A DNA stretch of 41,676 nt from Stentor coeruleus. Its lineage: Eukaryota > Ciliophora > Heterotrichea > Heterotrichida > Stentoridae. The notes beneath the pieces were generated by a model. That model saw only the letters and a list, made by a program, of their open reading frames with translations. It ran no database searches and was not told the origin of the DNA. Below, piece by piece: positions 1-9,000 of the stretch. Position numbers and translations under genes: made by a program. The stretch spans positions 1-41,676 of the forward strand of contig MPUH01000650.1 in assembly GCA_001970955.1 (NCBI GenBank), read 5' to 3'. How positions within the stretch are numbered: the stretch's first letter is position 1; each line of letters starts with the position of its first letter.

Positions 1-1
1 G

Positions 2-112
2 TTTAATTGTGGAATTAATTATCAGCCACCTGCTACTGTTCCTGGAGGTGATCTCGCTAAAACTTTACGTTCTGTTTCATGGGATGAAAAATATGAAAAA
101 ACACTTAGATAA
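2..112 (+). CDS. Alpha-tubulin-like C-terminal fragment, abnormal end (partial at left edge)
   Basis: Reading from base 2, the frame encodes [20 protein letters not shown], which matches the alpha-tubulin segment around residues 350-370 (usual form [17 protein letters not shown]). In normal alpha-tubulin about 80 more residues follow, forming helices H11-H12 and the acidic tail. Here only 16 unrelated residues follow ([16 protein letters not shown]) before a TAA at 110-112. No H11-H12 sequence appears in any frame downstream, and no 15-nt intron would restore it. The 5' part lies outside the window. It is either a truncated or decaying tubulin paralogue or a highly divergent isotype. The family match is clear; functionality is doubtful. 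Confidence 0.6.
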   Translation, partial: FNCGINYQPPATVPGGDLAKTLRSVSWDEKYEKTLR

Positions 113-507
113 AAATACAAAAATACAAAATAATAAAGATACACGATAAATAAAACTTCATTACGAAAATATACTATAAAAGAAGAATCTAGAGAGTTAT
201 CTTCACTCTTATAGGCTTTTCATTTAAGCAGAGGATGAGTAAATTGTTGCAATAGTGCAGCGTTAGGGTTTTACTGAAAAAAGGGAAAATTGGAGAATCG
301 CTGAGAAGATTGTATATTTCAGAATTGTTAAATTTAAACCTTTAATCTTTCAAATAACCATTTCTAATCAACTGAAAATTCTCATTTCTAAAAAAAAAGC
401 TGCATGCCGTAACAAAAAGCCTAGTATCCTTAAAAAAATAATATATCCCAAATCAAAAACCTCAAAGCCTAAAACCTATAAATAACTCTTAAAACTAATA
501 ATAAAAA
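113..507. other. Intergenic, AT-rich, no gene seen
   Basis: This stretch lies between the tubulin-like stop and the SAXO-like start. I see no open frame of interest, no tRNA-like cloverleaf and no tubulin tail. Close to the downstream start there is a TATAAATA element at about 477-484, which fits the TATA-like motif seen just upstream of many starts in this window. Confidence 0.5.
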
Positions 508-1374
508 ATGAAAAAAAGTCCAGTTACTTTTAAATCTAACAAAAAACAGATCTGTCCCCTCAGCGACCCTTCAGTGGGCATAATCTCAGAAAATGATCAC
601 AAAGTTGGTCAATGTCTTTGCAGATACTGTGATTGTGGCGAGCATAAATGCCCTTTCCTAGACAAAAATGAAATCTACCCTAAATCATCCTTCTACAGTA
701 ATTATATGAAGGACTTCCAAAAAAAAGATAAAGTTGATTCTCCTTTGAAGCCTTTACAAAAACTATTTACACCCAATAAGCACAAAATGGACTTAATAAC
801 TACCAATCAAGCAGACTATAAGCCTATAAGGATCGGGCCGAAAAAACCTAAAGAAAAGCAAATTGAAAATAATAAAGCACAAATAAGCGGATATTCAGTT
901 TATATGAATGATTATCCGAATTGGGGAGAAAGTCAAATTCAGCATGAAAAAAGATGGAATCCTCCTTTAAGATCAACTGACCTAGCTTTCCAAGATAAAA
1001 CTACCTATAAAGAAGCTTTTCACTACAGAAAATCCAAATCAGAAGACTATGCCAAAGGTAACATACGATCGATTTCCGCTAGTAAATCGTCAATATTTTT
1101 CGTTCCCAAAGACAAACAAGACTACAAAACTACTTACAATAAAAATATGCAAGACTACTCCTCTTCTCGTCTAAACCACAAAGTTAAAACTGTCCCGTTT
1201 AGACCACTAGAAATGAAAATCCCCCAAGCTCACTTCAGCACAACTAACAAAGAATACTATAACAATTCTCATTTCAGCCCCAACCCAAGACTTTATAAAT
1301 ACTCCCTTATCGCCCAATCTCAATCAACTAACAAAAACAAAGCCAAAAAAAAACTTTGGCCTAAAATAAACTAA
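508..1374 (+). CDS. SAXO/MAP6-related microtubule-associated protein
   Basis: The 288-residue basic protein has an N-terminal cysteine cluster, GQCLCRYCDCGEHKCPF at residues 35-50, which matches the Cys-rich signature that opens SAXO (FAM154) proteins (C-x-C-x2-C-x-C). It is followed by repeated short aromatic/basic motifs such as SFYSNYMKDF (about 61-70), SGYSVYMNDY (about 127) and TTYKEAFHY, resembling the Mn-type microtubule-binding repeats. SAXO proteins bind and stabilise axonemal or basal-body microtubules, which fits a ciliate. No membrane segment or enzyme motif is seen. The ATG at 508 follows an A-rich leader with TATAAATA about 25 bases upstream. It converges with the trehalose gene, with 91 bases between stops. 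Family placement rests on the Cys cluster plus repeats; other MAP6-like proteins are possible. Confidence 0.7.
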   Translation: MKKSPVTFKSNKKQICPLSDPSVGIISENDHKVGQCLCRYCDCGEHKCPFLDKNEIYPKSSFYSNYMKDFQKKDKVDSPLKPLQKLFTPNKHKMDLITTNQADYKPIRIGPKKPKEKQIENNKAQISGYSVYMNDYPNWGESQIQHEKRWNPPLRSTDLAFQDKTTYKEAFHYRKSKSEDYAKGNIRSISASKSSIFFVPKDKQDYKTTYNKNMQDYSSSRLNHKVKTVPFRPLEMKIPQAHFSTTNKEYYNNSHFSPNPRLYKYSLIAQSQSTNKNKAKKKLWPKIN

Positions 1375-1465
1375 AAACCTCTCAAAAAATCTATCTTAAC
1401 ATAAAAACCATTATTAAAAAAGTCTTTTTTTCGTATTTCCTAACTTTTTATCGTCATCATAAAAC

Positions 1466-4400
1466 CTAATCTTTATCGTTAATTTTTTCTCTACGGTCTT
1501 TGATAACATCAACAATATGTATCGAAGAGTCCAAATTGACAAAAGTCTCATAATCTCTTTTTGTCCAGTGTCTCAAAGCTTCAAGATATTGGAGTATCTC
1601 AGCTGAATCATTAAGATAATAATCTGCTTTAGTAGGCTTCCTACCTAAAGTACAAGAAAAGCACCTTGCACTAATACTCAAGCTGGTATGCTTAGTCACT
1701 GCAAGTTCTTTTAAAGCTTTAAACATCTCTTCATCAGATGAGTCATCCCCAACAACTAATATAAAATCGAAAATAACCCCAACTTCTGAGCATTGTTGCA
1801 TTATATATTCAATAGTATAGCCTTTGTTAATCATTCTTGGTTTGACTTCAACATAGCCAGTACCTTCAAAAACCTCACATTCTTCAATATAAGGATGGAG
1901 CAAGACATCTAGTTGTGAAGCTAGTTCTTTAGCTTGCCAAGCACCATATTCTGTATCACAGTTCTTGTATTGGAATACAACTGAACATTCCTTTTCTTCA
2001 ATATATGAGCCTTCGGTTCTAGCAACATATGAGGCAATTATATGTTTTGCAGACTCTTTCCAAACTTCACTACAGGCACCACGAGATTCCCAGTCTACTT
2101 CTGGGCTCCAACGTATAAAAGCCCCGAATTCAGCAGCAAGGCCTAGGTGTGGAATATTGTAAGCGCTTTCAAGAACCTTTTTTTCCCTGCCGGTTATTAT
2201 GAAGATCATGTTTTGAGGGTCTTTTGCCAGGTCAGATAAACAGTCAAGAAGTTTAGCTTTAGGCATGCAGGTCAGCATTGTTCGACTGTCCCCTTTCATA
2301 CTATCGACCAAGGTGCCTTCATTATCAAAAAATAGCGCCCGGTAGTTGGCCCGTTTATAAGTGATCATAAGGCTCTCAAGGTCGAGTTTACTAAAATTTT
2401 TCCTTAGAGCTACGAGTTTCATTTTGTCACCCATACCATGCTTCATATATTGCATGAGTCTCGGGTTTTTTTGTGCTTTTTTAAGATCACCCAAAAAACT
2501 TACTGCCCATCTTTGCATCGAACTTTTCTTAATCCACTTCATGTCATGATTCCTACAAACAAAATTTTCTTTATTAAACATATTGCAAAACGCATGATAA
2601 ATATTCTGCTCACTATAAGGATTAACCTTCATAAAACTCCTCAAAGACTTACTAACCCCAGCAGACTCTGAAACAATCACTGGCTTAGAAATTCCTTCAG
2701 TGACAATCAAAAACTCATAAGGAATTAAACACATCGAATCTTTAAAGCAAGTATTTACAAAAGCTTTGCATTCATTCATAAGCGAGTATCTCTGTACAGC
2801 AGACAGATTTTCTTCTACAAGGTCAATAACAACAGTCCCAGCATTATCATTAACTTCTTTTTGAATGCTATAAATATTGTCACGTATACGAGTCGCTTCA
2901 AATCCAAATGTTAGTTTGGGCTTAGTAAGATACTGTAACAGTACAGGTTTATAAGCTTGCTTTTGAGAATACTTACCAAAAGCTTTNAAGTGCATTTAAA
3001 ATCATATAAAAAAAGTATATAAATTATAACCTTGTCACGTATACGAGTCGCTTCAAATCCAAATGTTAGTTTGGGCTTAGTAAGATACTGTAACAGTACA
3101 GGTTTATAAGCTTGCTTTTGAGAATACTTACCAAAAGCTTTGAGTTTTAACGTCAATCCAGATAGTTCTTGCATAGTGTCAATACCAATCACCAATTCTC
3201 TCCCTTGATATTTTTCTCTAATATCATGACAAAACCTAAAATACTCGGGCATGGTCATAGCTTCTTTAATCTTGTCAGCCTCAACACCAATATCCCCAAC
3301 CCTAATCATAATATGCCTACCAAAATACTCTATAAGTAAACATCCTTCTTTAGAAAAATGATGTTCAACACCAATAAGCAGTTTACAAGTCTTAAGGAAT
3401 TCACTAGCATAGTCATAACTATGGAAGCTCACAAGATCACAAGCAAGGATTGAGTGCAAAATTGCTTCAGCTTGCGGTAGAACTCTAAACATATCACAAC
3501 TAGGAAAAGGGCTTTGAAGATAAAAGCCAATATTAAGAAGTTCATGAATACGTCTTGAAACAAAGTTTGGTGTAAGCATAAGTGAGAAATCATTAATCCA
3601 TATAATTTGACTAGTAAAACTATTCATAATAGCCTCTGAGAATATCGAATTCACACTTTTATATACCTCCCATTGCTCTAAGGAATATTGAGGAATATCA
3701 TCGCGGTTCATATGAATGATATTATTAAACACAGGGAATAAAATTGTATTGCAGAAAAAATTAAAGTCATTCAGTAAAGTCTCAGTTAAAAACACAGGAT
3801 AACATCTAAACTGTTTAACCAGCATTTCACTTAATTCCCTTTGTTCATTTTCATCATCAATAATAATCCCTGGCCATCCAATCCACAATATATCAATACT
3901 TTTATCTATAGTTAGGTCAAAAAGCACAGGTAACCAAATGCCTTTATTCTTTTCTATAATCCATTTCTCTTGATGATTATCTTGCGAAGTAAAAACCCTG
4001 GTATTATCATTAACTGAATCTTCAAAATCTGTTTGATTAGTATCATTTTTACTATTGAGTTTCTCAGGTTTGTATAAAGGATTTCTTGATACTCTTATAG
4101 GTAAGTTGAAGTTAGCAAATATGATTGAGTCGCTTAATGAGAATTTGATATGATCTTTTATAGCTGGGAGTTCGTCGTAATAATGTTGTTTTGAGGACTC
4201 GCTCTGGTAAGAAACCTGTGAAGTCCCTGAATTTTCCCAATCTTTGACGTGGATCACTGGATGCTTACAGTGGATTTTCCTATTCCCTAAGACTTCCCAT
4301 ACAGCTGGGTTGGTGAGTTTTATGTATTTGTACTCGAAAATGAAGTTCATAGGGAAAGACAATGCTGCAGTGTAGCAGGTTTCAGATTGGATTAGGGTAA

Positions 4401-4512
4401 TACCATGATCAGAGTCCCAGTTTCCTGTGTTGACAGTGTTACCAACAATTTTGTAGTTCTGAGAGTCATCAGCGTGGTACTCGATGAATACTTTTGATAT
4501 GCTTTGCTTCAT
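1466..4512 (-). CDS. CBM20-GT20-HAD trehalose-6-phosphate synthase/phosphatase-like protein, class II type
   Basis: Collapsing the 155-base duplication at 2877-3031 leaves 2892 bases, an uninterrupted frame of 963 residues. Domains in order: a CBM20 starch-binding domain (about 1-110; GNWD, FEYKYIKL, WEVLGNR), a GT20 synthase domain (about 130-590) and a HAD phosphatase domain (about 665-930). The synthase signatures are degraded: SNRLP is NFNLP, HDYHL is NDFSL (about 305), FFLHIPFP is FYLQSPFP (about 329), and DRLDYIKG is DTMQELSG (about 444), so the donor-binding Arg and Lys are missing. In the phosphatase domain motif I is FFDNEGTL (second Asp replaced by Glu), while GDDSSDEEMF (about 869) is intact. 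This pattern resembles plant class II TPS and yeast Tps3/Tsl1, which regulate rather than synthesise. It starts 51 bases after the F1-alpha-like gene ends, on the same strand. Stop is TAG. Confidence 0.85.
2877..3141. other. Assembly junction: 110-bp duplicate around single N at 2987
   Basis: Bases 2877-2986 recur exactly at 3032-3141, separated by the N at 2987 and a 43-base tail (2988-3030) that breaks the reading frame. Removing one copy plus tail keeps the trehalose gene in frame across the join, so this is an unmerged contig overlap rather than a real repeat. Confidence 0.9.
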
Positions 4513-4563
4513 TTATTAAGGAAAAGCTTATATAGGATTAATAAAATAGGGTTTTTTGTTAGG

Positions 4564-6078
4564 CTATTTTAGTAGTTCTTCGTAATCATCTTTAAAGTCT
4601 CTCAGCCAACCTTTCATTTTTGCATGATCGTAGAAACGCGGGATGATTTTTGAGTTGATTTGGTCTAGCGCCCATTCAGCATCTACTGACTCTGGGTTTT
4701 TACGTAAACGAACTTCTACTTCAGTGTCTAGCGATTTGAAAAAAGCTAGGAACTCAGTGCGAACCTCATGCAAATCAACTTTGAACATGGAGATTGTCTC
4801 GTTTTTCACTGACCAGAGGACGAATTGGAGGAAGGCAGTAAGTTCGGGGATGCTCAGAGGGGCACTTTGGCTAAGAAGTGTGAGGAAATATTTAGAATCC
4901 AGAATCAAGTACTTATCCCAAGGGTCACTATTAATCTTATATTTTTTCCTAATATCTTCAGTAGACTTTACTTCCTTTAAACTTATAAAAAGTTCAGTAA
5001 GTTCCTTCCTAAGCTTTGCATACACCGGAAGTTGAAACGGTATAATGTTATCAACAATATTTGTAAAATCAAGCACAGGAGTTTGTTTCGATAAAATCTC
5101 ATCCTCACTATCAAACTTAAAAATCTGTGACGAAATAGACTGCATATGAATATTAATACTCTCAGAAACAAGTCTATGAGTATCATCATTAGTATCCTTA
5201 TCCAATATAAAAACTGAAGATAAACTTGAATCTTTACTAACATGTTTACTATGTTCAAAAGCTAAACTTCCCAGATTAGTTGGCATCTAAATATCCCATA
5301 CAATTTTCTCAGTATGAAACAAAGTTTTTTCCTTAAAAGTATGATAAAGCAAATCATCTAATATAAAAAGCACATGATGCCCCTTATCTCTTAAATAACT
5401 AGCATGTGCTAAAGCTATATATGGAATGAAATACTGTGATACTTCAGAATGGGCCATTTCTGACTTGTATACAATAGCTTTTGGTATATTTCTTTTATAT
5501 TTTAAAGGGTTTGGACTTGCGATTACAACTTGAGCATGCTTATTTTTAAGGAAAGTCTCAGCTGTATCATAGGCAAGTTTGATTTTCCCTTTGTTACTAG
5601 GACCATAAAATAAAGAGGTTTGGCCTAGACTTATTGGCTTGCATATGTCAACTTGCTGATAACCTGTATATAATTGATTTTGACTAAGAAGATGCTTATA
5701 TGGGGGTTTTGAATTTAAGAAAGCTTTGAAGGATGGATTTGATGAGGAGGTGGAGGAAAAAGCTGAGACACTGAGGCTTTCTGAGACATCTATTGGAATT
5801 TTTAAGTCAAAGTCTGGGTCAATTGAGACTGGGCCATGATAGTCAACTTGAGATTCAGAAAGTATTGCAGCGAGAACCTTGTCATGGAATAAAGCGTACA
5901 CCCAAGCCTTGTATGGTCCTGCTGATATGATGTCACCCTTTTTTACTGACTCGAGACCTTCTATTGACAGAATGTTGCCTAATTAAACATTACTTTTCGT
6001 TGACTCAGCTACTCCAAAGTCGCTGAAATTGCTTTTAATCGAGTTAAACCTTCTGAAAAGAAATCTCATAAGCGACAT
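4564..6078 (-). CDS. Mitochondrial F1-ATPase alpha-subunit-like protein with degraded active site
   Basis: Three exons joined by two 15-nt introns (5979-5993, 5287-5301) give 494 residues, near the usual length of F1 alpha. The ATG at 6078 opens a presequence-like start (MSLMRFLFRRFNSIK: basic, no acids), implying mitochondrial import. Family features: KKGDIISAGPYKAWVYAL (beta-barrel, about 41-58), YTGYQQVDICKPISLGQ (about 133-147, matching the TG-x3-VD-x2-PI-x2-GQ segment), VLFILDDLL (Walker B region) and QIFKFDSE (like the GQIFL strand). The P-loop reads GPSNKGKI (154-161) instead of GDRQTGKT, with no Thr/Ser after the Lys. The SVSRVGSAAQ segment bearing the arginine finger is not recognisable. 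It is therefore probably a non-nucleotide-binding alpha paralogue or an extremely divergent alpha subunit. It is divergent from the TBC1D31-like gene across 13 bp. Confidence 0.75.
5287..5301 (-). other. 15-nt intron, phase 0
   Basis: On the minus strand GTATGGGATATTTAG ends in an in-frame TAG. Removal joins ...HTEKI to MPTNLGSLAF..., giving continuous F1-alpha-like sequence. It matches the other three introns in length and in GTA...TAG ends. Confidence 0.85.
5979..5993 (-). other. 15-nt intron, phase 1
   Basis: On the minus strand GTAATGTTTAATTAG. Removal joins AAA A to GC AAC (TKSN), extending the frame back to an ATG at 6078 with a mitochondrial-type presequence. Without splicing the frame meets TAA. 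Confidence 0.85.
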
Positions 6079-6091
6079 TTAAATATAATAA
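6079..6091. promoter_or_regulatory. 13-bp bidirectional start-to-start spacer
   Basis: Only TTAAATATAATAA separates the start codon of the F1-alpha-like gene (minus) from that of the TBC1D31-like gene (plus). It is TATA-like on both strands. Any promoter must either lie in these bases or overlap coding sequence. This assumes both starts are right; both give the expected N-terminal features. Confidence 0.55.
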
Positions 6092-9000
6092 ATGGCATTA
6101 AAAAGACCTAACCAAGAGGAGTTCGTAAAACCTGCTCAAACTAAGGTATATATAACCCGTTCAAGTAGTGAATCACGTTCAGCAAAAACCCAAGGCCAAA
6201 ACAGAGGGATTTCATACATGAACTCTGATGATAAAATTTTAAAAACCCGGCAAGATCCTAATAAAACCAGTCAAGAGAAAAAACTTCCTACTTGGAAATA
6301 TAGACATCAACTAGAAAATAAAGAGATGACTTTCAATAAACAAGAGAAATTTAAAGAAAAAAATGAAGACCTTATGAAAAACGGCAGCTTGGATGTATCA
6401 GCACTTGGTACAATGATAAATAAGTATGGGGAATACCCTGAGAAATACAGAGTTCAGATATGGAGGACAATTTTGAAAGTGCCGGGTAATATGACTTATT
6501 TTGAAGAGCTTGTTAAAAAAGGAATCCATCCAGCTATGGAGAGTATTAAGTTGCAGTTCCCTTTAAAAGATCAAAAACTTGCAAAGAATTTTGCGGTTGT
6601 TGTTAGCGCTTTAGCTTATTGGGCACCTATCCTTGCTGACGCAGAATTTATTCCTGCAATAATCTTCCCATTTATCAAACTATCAGGCGAAGACTTACAC
6701 CTTGCTTTCGAACTTTCAATGAGTTTCATCTATAATTGGTTATACACCTGGTTTGAAAACTTCCCCAACCCTCCAATAAAATATCTTATAACAATCGAAG
6801 ATATAATAAAAACTGAAGAACCAAAGCTTTATCAGCATCTTACTAATTTAAATCTTACATGCAGTAGCTACATATGGCCAATCCTTAAATACCTCTTTAC
6901 CCAAGTTATGACAAAAGAAGAGTTTTGTATATTAGCAGATCATCTTATAACAAGATTTACAAGCCCACATTTCCTTATAAGTATCTCAGCAGCTTATATA
7001 CTATATTATCAATCAACCCTTAGGTCTATAAAAAATACTAAAGACCTTCAAGGGTTTTTTATCCAACAAAACCCTTTAAACGTAAAAAAACTCTTGAAAC
7101 TTGCTATATCTTTACTACCGAAAACCCCTGAGCTTGAATGCCGTCTACCTCTTCTTCCAGAATATCCAGTATTCACGAATTACCCTGATTTCGCCCTTAG
7201 TTTGCAAGTTGCAGTGCGTGAAAAGCTCATAAAACAAGACCAAGAGCTTCAGATGAAACGCAAGTATATAGAAGACATCAGTAAAAAATTCGAAAAAATG
7301 CGCCTTGATGAAGCGCGAGAAAGACGTGAACAAGAAACTCTTCTTCAAGCAGAAGCTGAAAAACGCAAAATCTCAATACTCGAAGAGAAAATACGTCTTG
7401 AAGAAAAACAAAAAATTGATTTAGAGACCAGGCGCCTGCGCCTGGCAGAGATTCAAAAGCTTGAAGATACAATAGAAAAGTCTTTATCCAGTCAGGAATC
7501 TTTTAGGAAAAAAGAACTTCATAGCTTAGAAGAAGAAATCAATATGAGAACTCGTTGTGATAATTATTATGCCGCAGCTAAACAGGAGGATGAGAATTTA
7601 AGTATGCTAGAATTTAAAGCAGCACAAAGATTGTTAGAACTTATGCGTGTACGTAATGCTGAAGAAAGTATGAGAAAATTGAAACTTCATGCACAACACT
7701 GGGAAAGAGAACAAGAACAGCGTGAAAGGATACTTAAAAGTGCTTGGGAAGTAGAAAACGAACAAAGACGTATTGATTTAGAATTAGCAAGAGAATCAAA
7801 GCTTAAAGAATTAGAACTATGCAAAGAATATAACAATAAAAGGAGAATGGATGTTCAACAGCATCTTAAAACTTTAGAACGTGAGCTTAGGACTATGGAT
7901 TTAGAAAAAGAACGCCAATTAAGGCTTATAGCAGAAGAAGAGCTATTAAGAAATGAAGAATATTTAACTCAGTTAAAACTTAAACAAGAACTTATAAGAG
8001 AACAAGAAGAAAGGAATTTCCAAATGCTTTTAAACCAAGAAAAAGAATACAAAGCCAAGAAAAACCAGGAGCTACTGGATGAAATACATCTAGAACAGCA
8101 AAAACAAGCATTCCAACTTCAAAAACAAAGAGAAGAAAATGAAAGGCTCGAAAGAGAAATGGAAAAAAAAGCTGTTAATGACAAGATTTTCCAAATGAGG
8201 CAAGAAAGTGACCTCATAGCCCAAGAAAAGGAAAAAATGATTCAAGAAACCCTCAGGAAAATTGAAATGGAAAAAAGTGCTCAAAGACGTTTGCAAGAGG
8301 ATCTGGAATATAAAAAGAAAGAAATCAATGAAAGAACTGCATATCAAAAAGTTGTAAGGGACAGTGTTGATGAGGCAATACAAAGGGAAAGGGAAAATTT
8401 TATGAGATTTAAAGATGAAATCCAAAGAGAAAATGATAGGGTTGAGTATGAGAGAAAACAGATGCATGAAAGGAAAATGCATGAAATTGCTAGACAACGT
8501 GAAGAAGCTTTGAATCAGATTACTATGCCTGGTCCTGATGTTCATAGTGGGTTTATAGAAAAAATTAGAGAAGCGAGGTCAGAAGATGAGATAAGTAATT
8601 CTGGGAATTATAGGGAAGAATATGAGGGGAAAGATATTGAGGGTAAGACGAGGAAAGGGTATTATCCTGAGAATAGGGAGAGAGGGTTTGTTAAAAGAGA
8701 AGGATGGAATTTTGATAGGGAAACTGAGGGAAGAGTGATTAAAGAACCAGTTTTTAAGGAGGATTATGGAGAGAAAAGTAGGGGTTTTAGAAGGGATGAG
8801 GCTGGAGGAGATAGATTGGGAGAGTTTAGGGAAGGGGAATTGAGGAAAACTGAACAGATTGAAGTTGAGAGGAAGGATAGAAAGCCTTTTGACCAGTTTT
8901 TGAATAAAGAATCAGAGCAAAAGCCATACGATCAGTTTGCAGCTAAAAACACAGAGAAAAAACCTTTTGAGCAATTTTTAGCTAAGGATTCTGAGAAAAA

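Noticed and set aside
2877..3141. Biological tandem duplication in the trehalose gene
   Set aside because: Identical 110-bp copies flank an N, and dropping one copy plus tail restores the frame exactly.
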